NCBI GenBank assembly: GCA_021396245.1
Contig: WNYE01000125.1
Coordinates: 1 to 64,000 of the forward strand
Length of the DNA stretch: 64,000 nucleotides
Reading direction: 5' to 3'
Source: Sporothrix humicola
Taxonomy: Eukaryota; Ascomycota; Sordariomycetes; Ophiostomatales; Ophiostomataceae
Within the stretch, counting starts at the first letter, position 1; each line of letters begins with the position of its first letter. The position numbers and the translations under genes were made by a program. Below, in pieces: positions 1 through 10,632 of this stretch. The notes under the pieces are model-generated. The model was not told the DNA's origin. It made no database searches and worked only from the letters and a program-made list of their open reading frames with translations.

Positions 1-78
1 CCCCCCCCCCCGCCACCCGCGATCGTCGCAAGGTCCTGGTTTTACGTCGGGGGCCCTTCCTTTTTTTTTTTTTTCTTT

Positions 79-121
<43 letters not shown>

Positions 122-240
122 GTTCACGTTCTGTTCGGAGTTCAGGCATACACAAATTCGGTATTCAGCATTGCTATTTACATTTCAAGACTTCTCCACC
201 ACAGCCGGTTCTCCTTGCTTCGCTCGTTTCTCACACTGTC
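1..240. repeat. Low-complexity homopolymer tracts
   Basis: The window opens with a run of 11 C. A T tract lies at about 60-74 and a 40-T tract at 81-120. On the minus strand these are A tracts that start about 125 nt beyond the stop codon of the MFS gene. No protein feature is supported here; an open frame over the T tract is only a phenylalanine run. Tracts of this length are prone to sequencing error. Confidence 0.85.
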
Positions 241-244
241 GTCC

Positions 245-1852
245 CTAGACGGTGGCCTTGATCTCCTGCACCTCGACGAGGGCAGTGTCGACGCCCTCCT
301 TGGACTGCGAAGCCTTGCAGGGGTTGGGGGCCTCAAAGATCTCGTTCAGTTCTTCGAGCGTGCGGCCGCGCGTCTCGACCATGACGAAGTAGTAGTACAC
401 GGCCATGGCGGAGCAGGTGCCCAGGTAGATAAAGTACGTCTTCCAGGTGATCTTCTCGAGGGCGACGGGGAGGGCAAACTGGTTGACGAGACCGGCGGCC
501 GAGCCGGCAAAGTTTTGCAGGGCCATGCCCTTGGCGCGCTGCTCAAATGACAAGACTTCGGCAGGATACAATGCCTGGAAGGGCGTATACACGGCGGAAA
601 AGACAATGGCAATGAGGAAGATGAACACAATGGACGCTTTCGCCGAGCTGGTGTTGCCCAAGGTGTAGTAGGCGCCGGTGCCGCCGAGCATGCCGCCCCA
701 GAGCAGGGCCATGCAGATACAGCAGGAAATCAGCATCTTGCGGCGGCCAAAGCGGTCGACCATAGACGCGCCCGTGCAGGCGGCGACGGCGCTGGCAATG
801 GTGATGCCCAGGTTGATGTTGAGGACGGTGGTGGTGTCGGTGATGCCAGTGGTCGACAGCATGGCCGGCAGGAAGTAGGACACACCGTTCTGGCCGGTCC
901 ACTGGCTGAAGACGGAGACAGCGACGGCGCACAGAATGGCACGGTACAAGGCGGCCTTGCTGTTGAAGAGCACGCGGTAATCCCACCAGCGCTTGTCGGC
1001 GCCGTCGAGCTCGAGTTCCTCGGTGAATTCGCGCATCTCAAGTGCGACATACAGCGAGTCGGGGTTGTCGTTGCCGTGGTACTTGACCAGGAGTTCACGG
1101 CACTTTTCTGTCTTTCCATGGACATAGAGCCAACGGGGCGACTCGGGGGCAACGATGGCACCCACCAAAAGGATGGCCGAGAAGATAATCTGGGCCCAGG
1201 TGGGAATCAGCCACGACCGGTTGTCGTTGTACTCGACACAGCCGCGGAGGGTTGCTGCTGCGAGAATGGCGCCCAGGAAATAGCAGCAGTTGTACAGCCC
1301 CGTGATCACGCCACGGAACGCCGGGTGGGCAAACTCGACGACGTACGACGGGCACGCGGCGTTGCCAATGCAACCGCCGAAACCCAGGAAGAAACGACCG
1401 GCCAGATACTGCGGAAGAGCATGCGACGTGCCTTGGACAATGGTGCCCATGATGACAATCAAGCAGCTGATGGCAATGCCGACGCGGCGGCCCCAGTTGT
1501 CGGTGAGAGGGCCGATGAAGGGCAGGGCCGACACAGAGCCAATCGAGTACATGCTCGAGATGAGGCCGGCCTTGATGCCCAGGATCGACGCGCCAAACTG
1601 CTTCTGGAACGACGGCATGTCCAGCAGATTGCCCATCAGCGAGCCGTCGAAACCGCCCGTCGTCGACCCCAGGAACATGACTGCACAGATGGCATACAGC
1701 TGGATCATGCGCTTGCTGGTCTTGTCCACGGGCTCGAGGCGGCGGACGACGTCCAAAGCAGCCACGCCGCGGTGGTCTCTCAGCACGTCGACGGCGGCCT
1801 GGGCGACGGTCTCGACATGGTGCGGCGGGACGCCTGTCTTTGGGTCGGCCAT
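245..1852 (-). CDS. MFS sugar transporter (sugar porter family)
   Basis: This single-exon gene encodes 535 residues, the usual length for fungal sugar porters. It should be a 12-helix plasma-membrane proton symporter. Visible family signatures are D-N-W-G-R-R in the first cytoplasmic loop (about residue 120), PESPRWL at the end of the first six helices (about 236), D-R-F-G-R-R-K in the second half (about 365) and ETRGRTLEE after the last helix (about 494). The N-terminal 50 residues are hydrophilic and cytosolic. It is transcribed away from the GH130 gene across a 2 kb spacer. With the GH130 enzyme and beta-mannosidase nearby, a mannose-containing disaccharide or oligosaccharide is a reasonable substrate, but that is inferred from context; the sequence alone says only hexose or disaccharide. 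Confidence 0.9.
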   Translation of the reverse strand: MADPKTGVPPHHVETVAQAAVDVLRDHRGVAALDVVRRLEPVDKTSKRMIQLYAICAVMFLGSTTGGFDGSLMGNLLDMPSFQKQFGASILGIKAGLISSMYSIGSVSALPFIGPLTDNWGRRVGIAISCLIVIMGTIVQGTSHALPQYLAGRFFLGFGGCIGNAACPSYVVEFAHPAFRGVITGLYNCCYFLGAILAAATLRGCVEYNDNRSWLIPTWAQIIFSAILLVGAIVAPESPRWLYVHGKTEKCRELLVKYHGNDNPDSLYVALEMREFTEELELDGADKRWWDYRVLFNSKAALYRAILCAVAVSVFSQWTGQNGVSYFLPAMLSTTGITDTTTVLNINLGITIASAVAACTGASMVDRFGRRKMLISCCICMALLWGGMLGGTGAYYTLGNTSSAKASIVFIFLIAIVFSAVYTPFQALYPAEVLSFEQRAKGMALQNFAGSAAGLVNQFALPVALEKITWKTYFIYLGTCSAMAVYYYFVMVETRGRTLEELNEIFEAPNPCKASQSKEGVDTALVEVQEIKATV

Positions 1853-3831
1853 GATGGAAGCCGGTGTTGATATAGAATTGGTGATGTAGAATTGAAAAAA
1901 AAAAAAACAGAAGGAAAAAAGGAATATGCAGTGCTAATGATGGGGAGGTATTGGTAAGATGATGGGATATAAAATCAAAGGAAAGATGATGAAAGATGTG
2001 CACTGATATGTGTGTGCTAGAGATCTGCACGATGCATGGCCAGAACGAAGAAGAATATCAAGGGTGGATGTCCCAAGGCCTCGGTATTTATGCTTCGTGA
2101 TGTGAGGTGATGAGTGAGGGTGATGGGTGATATTGGAGTCCTCTGCAGAAGTCTTCTCTTTCTGAATTTGTTGGTGCAACCAGGCGTCTGATTTTGATTT
2201 CCGCTGTTTTTGTCGTCAAAGTCGTCAAGCGTCCTCTTGGTAGCAGTCCCTGTCGTCAAGCGCGGAATGAAGCGAGCTCATGAGTCTCGGCTATCCGTAG
2301 TCTAGACAATCTAGGGAAAGGGGAAAGAAAATAAGGAAAATAAAAGGAAAATAAACGTAAAACGTGTGAAAAGATGGGCATGAACACGCAAGGCGAGAAT
2401 GAACAAGAAAGTGAACAGAAAATGACAAGAAAAACAGACGCAAGGCTCGTCCAAGATTCCGACGATTTCTCCGATGTCTAGGCGAGGTGAGGAGAGTCAC
2501 GACTCAACTTGAGTGTAAGTGTAGATGGAAGTGCACCAGCCTCTTGCCTCCTGCCTCTGTTCTGCTCTCATGACAGACGGCAACAACAAGAGGGGAAGTC
2601 TGGCGTGCAGTCAAAAACGAAAAAGGAGGAGGCGCCATCTGAGAATTCATTCTGGGGAAGGGTCCCGTCGTCCAGTTGTCCCAATTCAGTAAGGATTCAT
2701 GAAAATCTCTGCCTCGTCGTTAGCCTTCGGTGTGAGACTTTTGCAGTTTGGCGTAGTCTGGCGCCTTTGACAAGTCTAGGGAACGAGGTTAACTGCGGCA
2801 AAGCCCAGGAACTACAGCGAACTACAGCGTACGACAGCACCGAGTGTCCCCTAAAACCAGTCTATGACCACGCGGCGTCTGAAGCGTGCCACCGACGTCG
2901 TGCCTTCCTAAAAAGGGGTCGACTTACACAAATGGAGTGACAGCCAAGTTTGCTGATTGGCTGGAGTGTGCCGTCGGGTGCTCCGCCTTTCCTCTCGCCT
3001 CTTTCTTTTGTCCTTTTGTCCTCTCCTCTCTCTTGTGTGCTCCCGTTCTTTGGAAACAGATTCGACGACGTCCGAAAACCGGAATTTTGGGCGGAAATCT
3101 TGACTGGCTTCAGGCCCCAGATGGCTGGGACGTTCTCGAACTTGGTCCTCTTTTCCTTTCCCCGCGTTTTAGCAGTTTCTCTTGTTTCGATTTGCGGGGG
3201 GGGCTTCAGGAGGGTCTGCACATCTTTTCTTTTCTCTACAGATGTCCAAGGGGCGGACAAGGGTAAAAACGAACAAGATGGAGATGCGGCACGTTGTTCT
3301 CTTGGTGCGTCCGACGTTTTTTCCGACATGGCAGGCGCTGGTGCAACTTCGTATTAGTGCCAATCGCCACTGTAGAAGGCCCGTCTTGTGGAGAGATTCC
3401 CCTCATCTTGAGAACGGCGTCCCAACACATGATGCACGTTTGATGGAGAAGACGATAATGGAGATGGAGAAGACGCGATGATGTGGAGTTATTCCCAGTA
3501 GTTGTTGGAGATGTCGGGATTTTCGTAGGAATTTTAACGAGGCGAAATGTGAATAAAAATTGAATAATTATTTCTACCGAAAAAGAAAAAAAATGTGAAA
3601 AGAAAACACAAGGACACAAAAAGTTGGAGATAACACATGCATTGGAGCTCTAATCCGCGGACCCTTCGGGACTGCTCTGTCCGATATCCGTTGTCCACTT
3701 TGTATTTTGTAGCTCAGAGCTTGATCAACATATATAACGATTGTCCGCAAGTGAAGCCATGTAAAAGTAGACAGTAGCCACAACCATCTCTCTTCAAACC
3801 CTCCCTCCTCAACACAACACCCACCCTCATC
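1853..3831. other. Divergent intergenic region (2.0 kb)
   Basis: This spacer separates the divergently transcribed MFS transporter and GH130 genes and should hold both promoters. Open frames inside it are low-complexity, with no recognisable domain. Everted CCG/CGG triplets occur, for example near 3070-3090, and could be Zn2Cys6 sites, but no motif was shown to recur across this locus. Confidence 0.6.
3731..3737 (+). promoter_or_regulatory. Candidate TATA box of the GH130 gene
   Basis: TATATAA lies 95 nt upstream of the GH130 start codon, a plausible distance for a fungal core promoter. The assignment rests only on sequence and position. Confidence 0.4.
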
Positions 3832-4857
3832 ATGCCATCAACGTCCTACTCTTCCACGCCACCGGTCATTACGGCCGCGTCCGTTGAGGGCGACGCCAAC
3901 TACCAGGCGCCGTCGTTCCCTCTGGGACCCTTCACTAAATATGCCGGCAACCCGCTGCTGGTGCCCAACCCGGAAAACAAGTTTGAGTCCGCCTACATCT
4001 ACAACGCGGCAGCGATCGTGCTTGATGGGCGCGTTTTTCTGCTGTACCGCGCGCAGACGGCGTCGCTGTGCTCGAGCATTGGCCTGGCCTGGTCGGACGA
4101 CGGATACAATTTTACACGGCTGGACCGCCCTGTGCTCGAGGCGTCGGAGCCGTGGGAGCAGGGCGGCGGCGTCGAGGATCCGCGGATCACAAGACACAAG
4201 GACGGCCTGTTTGTCATGACGTACACGGCGTGGGATTTCAAGGTGCCGCGCATGTGTTTGGCCACGTCCACAGACCTTGTTAACTGGACAAAGCAACCTC
4301 CCCTGTTTCCCGACTTGGAGGACATCGAGTACTGCGAGAACACCGGCCGCACCCTGATCCGCAAGGGGCACTCCAAGTCGGGCGCCATTTTTGCCGATCG
4401 GTCAAAAGACGGAAAATACGAAATGATCTTTGGCGACTCGTTTCTGCTGCGCGCCCAGAGCGACGACCTTGTGCACTGGACGGCCAAGCCGTGCAACGAG
4501 TACTTTGCCGGGCCGGTACACCCATGGGAGTCGCGACTTCTCGAGCCGGGCCCAGCACCGATCCGCACCAAGGACGGCAAGTACATTCTGGTGTACAACG
4601 CCGCCACGCTGGGCTGTGCCGGCTACCGCAACAACCAGTACTCCATCAGCCAGATGCTGGTCGACTTTGACGAATTGGATAACGGTCCTCTGGCCCGATT
4701 GGACAAACCCTCGCTGGTCGTCTCGGCCAAGAACGAGCGGGAAGGGTTGGTGAATGAGGTCGTGTTTTGTGAAGGATTGGTGCAGTTCAAGGGCAAGTGG
4801 TTCATGTACTACGGCCAGGCGGACAGCGAGCTGGGCGTGGCGACGGCGGATGTGTAG
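3832..4857 (+). CDS. GH130-family mannoside phosphorylase or beta-mannosidase-like enzyme
   Basis: Single exon, 341 residues, no signal peptide, so cytosolic. The fold reads as a five-bladed beta-propeller of GH130 type: a Y-x-G-N-P-L-L start (about 37-43), N-A-A-A-I-V-L-D-G with LYRAQ (58-75), G-L-A-W-S-D-D-G (84-91), G-V-E-D-P-R (113-118) and an LEPGPAP-IRTKDG-YILVY block (about 231-250). In GH130 the Asp of E-D-P-R is the general acid. Known members phosphorolyse beta-1,4-mannobiose or manno-oligosaccharides, or hydrolyse beta-1,2-mannosides; the sequence does not let me choose between these. GH130 is better known from bacteria than fungi, so transfer is possible. It faces the Zn2Cys6 gene tail to tail with 132 nt between stops. 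Confidence 0.85.
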   Translation: MPSTSYSSTPPVITAASVEGDANYQAPSFPLGPFTKYAGNPLLVPNPENKFESAYIYNAAAIVLDGRVFLLYRAQTASLCSSIGLAWSDDGYNFTRLDRPVLEASEPWEQGGGVEDPRITRHKDGLFVMTYTAWDFKVPRMCLATSTDLVNWTKQPPLFPDLEDIEYCENTGRTLIRKGHSKSGAIFADRSKDGKYEMIFGDSFLLRAQSDDLVHWTAKPCNEYFAGPVHPWESRLLEPGPAPIRTKDGKYILVYNAATLGCAGYRNNQYSISQMLVDFDELDNGPLARLDKPSLVVSAKNEREGLVNEVVFCEGLVQFKGKWFMYYGQADSELGVATADV

Positions 4858-4989
4858 ATGGCATGGTAATTGTCTGGTATCTTCTTGTTATGTTCATAGA
4901 TGGGTTAAATAAACGGTTCTTTTGATTATTTGACTTTGTAGATGGGTATCAATAAATTGTAAATATTCTGCATATTCTGCACATGGGTG

Positions 4990-6519
4990 TCACCGCATAC
5001 TTGGATCACCCACAATCAACTCTAGGGTCAGCGCCCTGAGATCCCGGTATGTCCAAAACACCGAGTAGCCGTCAATCTCGTCGACTGTGTACGGCCCTGT
5101 TCCAATCTCTTCTCGCACTTGCGCTGCAAAGGCCTGGTGCCGCTCCTCCACATCGGTCCACATATCGAGGATGGCCCGGCAGTTTTCAAAGTGTGTCTGG
5201 TGCCACAGCCGCAGCATAATCCGTGCTGTCACTGCTCGGATATCGACAATTAGGTCCCAGCGGTCGAGGACTGGGCGTGGACAGATGAAGACGCTGCGAG
5301 CCAAGGCACACATGAAATACAGGACGCCTGGCACAGGCCGTAATGCTACCAAGCTACCCAGAGTGTCGGCTCGGTTGAGAATGTAGCTGTAGAGAGACAG
5401 CAGTACCAAATTCGATAGCTGGTGCATCACTAGAGACTCTGGCGTGGCGGGCAGCTCGTCCCTCAGGTCCAAAAGGTGTGGTGGAAGGCGCACTTGCCAT
5501 AGCAGGCACTCGTACTCGAGCCGTGCCCAGGCGATGCGTGTATTTTGTGTCTGTGCTGCATCACTCCCATCTCCAACACCGACGCCGTCCAGTTCGGTGC
5601 GGACGCACTGCTGGTTGAACCGTGCGCCAATGTCGGCCAGCAGCAGGTAGTGTCTCGCAAAAGTGCGCTCGTCGACCGACATGGCATACGGGTGCAGCAT
5701 GTCTGTTGGGAGGCGGAGAGGCGATGTTGGTCTGTCAACCAATTGTCGCCAGGTGTAGGCACTCACGGCTCCTGCCATGATGCAGGCCGGCACTGGTAGT
5801 GATGGCGGTATGGTCATGTGCTCTTCTTCTTGCTGCCGCAGGTTGGCCGTCTCGACTGTTTTGAAGATGCGCTCCACCGTTGCGTCCGCGAAGTGCATGC
5901 AGGGCAATAGTAACAAAACGCCAGCAGCGTCACTCAACGACAACTCTTGCTGTCTCGCTACAGCCTCATCGATTGTGGTTGGGTCACCGGCGTGCTTTGC
6001 GTGCATCATGTTGAGAGAGAGTGCGCACGCCCTCCCCAAACAGTCGCCCAGCAGACTGCTCTCGTCAAACACGCCATCGGCCAGCATCTCGGCGGGCACG
6101 AACGGCAAGAATGATTGCACATCGTGCACATACCGCTCGTAAGTAGGACTCGTCAACAAGATGCCGTGGTCATCGTTGTGAGGGTTTGTACCGCCCGCCT
6201 CCCTCCTCTCTAGCAAGGTCTTGTTGATCTTGCCGCTCAGACTGTCGACCTGCACGCGCCGACGGCCGGCATCGGAGAAGATATCGCCGCTGCTCGCCGT
6301 CTCTGGTGACAGTCCTCCAACTCCTAGTCCCAGTCCTAGCCGGGCCGCAATGTGTCGCGATGTTTGTCTCCGTTTCAGACTTGGCCGTCGCTGGCTGAAC
6401 TCGCACGGCAGGTCGAGGTGTTCGCAGTCTGCGCAGCGAGTGCTGCCATTGGCAGAGCTACCCTCGGGAACGACGCATCGCTTTTTGCGGTGCCGGCAGT
6501 AGTCGCAGGATTTGAACAT
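4990..6519 (-). CDS. Zn2Cys6 transcription factor, probable mannoside-locus regulator
   Basis: A 509-residue single-exon regulator. The binuclear zinc cluster is at the N terminus with Cys 5, 8, 15, 29, 32 and 39; the third-to-fourth Cys spacing of 13 residues is longer than usual. A basic RRPSLKRR stretch follows at about 43-50. The remainder is helical and Leu/Ala-rich, as in fungal transcription-factor middle regions. It is divergent from the beta-mannosidase gene over 0.84 kb and convergent with GH130. That position suggests a pathway-specific regulator of the flanking mannoside genes, which is inference. No target site could be defined. Confidence 0.88.
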   Translation of the reverse strand: MFKSCDYCRHRKKRCVVPEGSSANGSTRCADCEHLDLPCEFSQRRPSLKRRQTSRHIAARLGLGLGVGGLSPETASSGDIFSDAGRRRVQVDSLSGKINKTLLERREAGGTNPHNDDHGILLTSPTYERYVHDVQSFLPFVPAEMLADGVFDESSLLGDCLGRACALSLNMMHAKHAGDPTTIDEAVARQQELSLSDAAGVLLLLPCMHFADATVERIFKTVETANLRQQEEEHMTIPPSLPVPACIMAGAVSAYTWRQLVDRPTSPLRLPTDMLHPYAMSVDERTFARHYLLLADIGARFNQQCVRTELDGVGVGDGSDAAQTQNTRIAWARLEYECLLWQVRLPPHLLDLRDELPATPESLVMHQLSNLVLLSLYSYILNRADTLGSLVALRPVPGVLYFMCALARSVFICPRPVLDRWDLIVDIRAVTARIMLRLWHQTHFENCRAILDMWTDVEERHQAFAAQVREEIGTGPYTVDEIDGYSVFWTYRDLRALTLELIVGDPSMR

Positions 6520-7360
6520 GGGAGATGGAGAGGGGAAAAAAGGCGTAGGAAAAAAGGACGGAAAGGAAATAAGCGGGATTGGACCGGAGGCGATGTTGGA
6601 GTGTGGCTAGGTGGTGATGTCAATTGGGTGCTGCATGCGGCGAAAGGAGCGGCAAAAAGGGCGGCCGACAGAGAATATCAACGAGACAGCAGGATTTGAA
6701 AGGCAAGAACGATTGGACTTCGAATGTTGGCGGATTCTGGGGAAAGAGCGGTGATTACGGCGGCCGCGCCTGCGCTGTTAATGCCTTTTTACAGAAGGTA
6801 CGCTCCGTTCATTGTTTGCTCTTTCTCCGCATGAGCCAAGGTCAGCATTCTCCATCGTAACTTCCTTTTTTACAACCTCTGTCGGGTCACGCCTTCCCCT
6901 CAAAATAGAAATGCAAAATTGGCCCCTTAGTCTCTTCTTTCCCCTCCATCTTTTTTTTTGTTTTCATTTTCTCCTCATTCTTTGTGTCTCCAGCGACCCC
7001 AACACGAAAAGCGACAAACTGTCACCCTGATCTCGTCTAGGCGGCGGGAACGGCGGCGGACACTTTGTGGAGTTAGCAGTTAGCGATGCGCTAGCGATTT
7101 GACGGCCAGACCTCTCTCCGACAGCGGAAAGAACGTCGGCATCTTGGGCTCGACGCTGACATCGACAGCTTCTTTGATCTTGTTAGACACAACCTTGTCT
7201 ACTGACATGTGGCAATATACGGCTGTATATATGGACATATCTTGTGCACAACGACAGCTTCACAATATGGCTCTTAACCTCATATTCTGGACAGTTGACT
7301 GACTCGTCCTTTACTCCGACACCCTCCATCTATCACTCCGAACATCCCTGAACATTCACA
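6520..7360. promoter_or_regulatory. Divergent promoter region, regulator / beta-mannosidase
   Basis: An 841-nt spacer between the Zn2Cys6 regulator and the beta-mannosidase. It contains CGG-rich stretches (for example near 6730-6770) and an everted CCG/CGG pair near 7119-7130, which could bind Zn2Cys6 factors. No gene is seen in it. Confidence 0.45.
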
Positions 7361-10003
7361 ATGGCAGTCATTGCAGTCCAGCAAGCTCAAAATGAGCAGA
7401 GGTAGGTAACACTCTGACTTATAATTTTTTTTGAGAATCACAGACACTAACACCAGTCCCTTCACAGCCCCCGGGCATTCGCCTCGCAGACTCTCTCCGG
7501 CTGGCGATGGCGACAGGCCGACCAGCACGACGAGAAAGAGTGGACGTCCTGCGCGCACAACAAGCCAACCACCGAGATCTTTACCGACCTGATCGATGCC
7601 GGACGTATCCCCGATCCGTTCCTGGACGAAAACGAGAAGCTCGTGCAGTGGGTGGGTGAGGCAGACTGGGAGTATGAGTGCACTTTTGAGGCGGCCATTT
7701 CTTCCAGTCGCCAAGTGTTGGTGTTTGACGGTCTGGACACGTTTGCCACAGTTTTCCTCAACGACAAGGTCATCCTCGAGTCGGACAACATGTTCCACAC
7801 ACACCGCGTAGATGTCAAGGGCACATTGAGAGAGGGCGCGAACCGCTTGCGCATTGTCTTCCGCAGCGCGCTCAACGAGGGCAAGGCCATTGAGGCCAAG
7901 CTGGGAAAGCTCGTCTGCTTCAACGGCGACAGCTCGCGTGCTTATGTGCGCAAGGCTCAGTACCATTATGGCTGGGACTGGGGCCCGACTTTCCTGACAT
8001 GTGGCCCGTACCGCGAGATTCGTCTGGAGACATACGACGCGGCAGCTCTGTACGATGTGTTTGTGGACGCTGCCGTGTCGGACGACCTTCAGCAAGCCAA
8101 GCTGGACATTTCGTTTGCTGTCGATGCTCCTCAGGACGTGGCCGTGCAAGCCACGGTGACATCACCGAGCGGCAAGACTGTGCAACTGCCTACATCGCTT
8201 ACGGCCGGCACCACCAGCGGTTCCGTGTCGACGACCATTGCCCAGCCGGAGCTGTGGTATCCCATGAACCATGGTCCTCAGGTCTTCTACACTGTCAAAT
8301 TGGAGGTCTACACCCCCAGCAGCACCTCTCCCGTTCTGACGTCGACAACCCGCGTCGGAATTCGCCGAGTCCGCCTCGTCCAAGAGCCCCTGCTCGACGC
8401 CCCCGGCACCAGCTTCTACTTTGAAATCAACAACGAGGCCGTATATATGTCTGGTTCGAACTGGATTCCGCGCCACTCATTCCTGACGGCACTGACCGAT
8501 GACGACTACCGCGAGTCAGTGGACGAGTGTGTCGCGAGCAACCAAAATATGCTGCGTGTCTGGGGTGGCGGTCTTTATGAGAGTGACGCGTTCTACGATC
8601 ACTGTGACGAGAAGGGCGTGCTGGTATGGCAGGACTTTATGTTTGCCTGCGGCGTCTACCCGTGCCACGACTCTTTCAAGGAGAGTGTCAAGAGAGAAGC
8701 TGAAGACCAGGTTAGCCGGATGCGCCGGTTCTGCTCGATCGTGCTGTGGGCCGGCAACAACGAGGACTACCAGGTGGCCGAGAATTTGAAGCTTGAATGG
8801 GATCAAAAGGACGACAGCGGCGACTGGACGGGCACCAACTTTCCGGCGCGCACTCTGTACGAGCGGACGCTCCCACAAGTGGTAACTGCTCTCAGTCCCC
8901 ACGTGCCTTACCATCCCGGCTCGCCGTGGGGCGGTGTCAACACCGAGGACGCCACGATGGGCGACATCCACCAGTGGAAGATTTGGCACGGTCAAGAGGC
9001 ATACCAAGACTGGCCCAAGTTGACGGGACGGTTTGTCTCCGAGTTTGGCATGATGGCCTTGCCGGCGCGGCGGTCTGTGGACAAATTTGTCACCGATCCG
9101 GCGCAGCGCTACCCGCAGAGTGCGGTCCTCGACCTCCACAACAAGGCCGACGGAGGAGAGCGTCGTCTCGGGTCGTACATACTTGAGAACTTGAGAGTCA
9201 AAAGTGTCGACCTCGACAGCTGGATCTACTCCTCCCAGCTCATGCAGGCCGAGTGTTTGGCCGCAGCCGTCCGCAGCTGCCGGCGGCTGTGGAAGGGTCG
9301 TCGCCGAGAGTACTGCGGCGGCCAGCTCGTGTGGCAGATCAACGACTGCTGGCCGGTGTCGAGCTGGGCGCTGATTGACTTCTACGGGGAGCGCAAGCTG
9401 GCTTTTTACGCCGTCAAGCGGAAGTCTGCTCCACTGACGATCAACGTCGGGAGAGAGTATGTCGCCGTCGAAGAAGGAAAGCACACACTCGAGGCGCTCA
9501 AGCCACGACGGGCGCATGTCGACGTGTGGGCGGCCAATGCCAGTCTGTCCCAGTATGTGGCAGATGTGACGATCTCCCTCTTTGACATTTTCACTGGTGC
9601 TGTTGTGTCGACACAGACCCTAAAGGCTGCGAGTTTGGCTGCGAACGAGACGACTGAGATGTTGCGCGGGCTGGAAGTCGACAACAAGACGGCCGTGCAA
9701 GCCGTGATGCGTGATGCCTCGTCGGGTTCTATCATTGGCCGCGCCTCGGACTGGCCACAGCCGCTGAAGCATGTTACTCTAGCCAGCCCTCAAGACAGTG
9801 GTGTCCGTGTCACAGTGTTTGATGGCCGTGTCGAAATTACCAGCAAAGTGCCCATCAAGGGGCTGGAGGCGTCAGTTTCGGCCGACAAGAATGTTTCTTG
9901 GAGCGACAACGGCGTAGATGTGTTCCCTGGGGATGTGTACTGCATCGATGCGCCGGGTCTGGCGAAGAGTGATACCGTCAATGTTCGCTACTACGGAATG
10001 TAG
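7361..10003 (+). CDS. GH2 beta-mannosidase (intracellular, MndB-like)
   Basis: Two exons, 7361-7401 and 7468-10003, with a 66-nt intron (GTAGGT donor, CACAG acceptor, phase 2), give 858 residues, close to other fungal B-type beta-mannosidases. There is no signal peptide, so it should be cytosolic and release mannose from the non-reducing ends of short beta-1,4-mannosides. GH2 landmarks are the sugar-binding N domain, WGGGLYES in the TIM barrel, the acid/base Glu in WAGNNED (about E446) and the nucleophile Glu in SEFGMM (about E539). The short first exon was chosen because it supplies the only upstream ATG that keeps the conserved N terminus in frame. Together with the GH130 gene and MFS transporter it forms a coherent uptake-and-degradation set. 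Confidence 0.93.
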
Positions 10004-10062
10004 GCGCTCAGATGAAGCTATTTTTTCAACTAGACAATATGAATTATTCCTTCAACACACCC

Positions 10063-10632
10063 TCAATCAAGCATCTCCCCATCCTTGCCCTGTGTGCCGT
10101 CCAAGGGTCCAATGTACATGATGTCGTGGAAAACCTGCAGCCAGTCGGCGTCGATGCCATCTTCGTTCTTTTGCCGTCCCCACCAGTACTGCACCTTGAA
10201 CAAGGAGCCCTGCACCTGTCCATTGGCATCCCTTTCCTCCTCCTCGTCCCACAAGTCCACTCGCATGCCGACCCAGCCGCGCGCGCGAGCGTGTTCTTTG
10301 AGAGCCTCTGCAGTCTCGAACCCCGCCGGCCGCACCTGTTCGTCCGTCCCGAACTCGAACTCGCCGTCCCTCAGGGGTCGGATGCTGGCATGGCTCGTTT
10401 TCTTTTTGTTCTTCTCCTCCTCCGTCACCATCGCCGCGTCAATGTTCATGCCCGACGACTTGTGGAGATAATCGACAATCGTGGCGCGGCTCTGCGCGGC
10501 ATACGACGGAATCGGCCGGCAGACCTGGTGGCAGTCGACCGCGAAGAAGAGGCCCTTGGCGTCGTTGTCCGTCGTGGCGCGGTAGGCCATATAGAGCTCT
10601 TTGAGGTGGACTGTGACGTCGGTGGAGGCCAT
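10063..10632 (-). CDS. Hypothetical protein, 189 aa
   Basis: The frame is open further upstream, but the start at 10632 (protein beginning MASTDVTV) gives a compact soluble protein and avoids a lysine-rich, low-information leader. The product is acidic, without signal peptide or membrane helix. An N-terminal helical part (KELYMAYRATTDND) is followed by a charged linker and a C-terminal strand-rich part (KVQYWWGRQ, WLQVFHDIMYIGP). This layout would fit a small NTF2/SnoaL-type fold, but I cannot identify the family. It converges with the beta-mannosidase gene, 59 nt between stops. Confidence 0.6.
   Translation of the reverse strand: MASTDVTVHLKELYMAYRATTDNDAKGLFFAVDCHQVCRPIPSYAAQSRATIVDYLHKSSGMNIDAAMVTEEEKNKKKTSHASIRPLRDGEFEFGTDEQVRPAGFETAEALKEHARARGWVGMRVDLWDEEEERDANGQVQGSLFKVQYWWGRQKNEDGIDADWLQVFHDIMYIGPLDGTQGKDGEMLD

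Noticed and set aside
77..550. Plus-strand open frame starting in the T tract
   Set aside because: It begins as a phenylalanine run and then lies antisense to the MFS transporter; no coding support.
60..1852. Idea that the intronless MFS gene with a downstream A40 tract (minus strand) is a retrogene
   Set aside because: Similar A or T tracts follow other loci, including a dehydrogenase gene with two introns (40133-40153), and many genes here are intronless. No target-site duplication was seen.
2509..3481. Several overlapping open frames in the 2 kb spacer
   Set aside because: Low-complexity composition, no domains, and they overlap one another on both strands.
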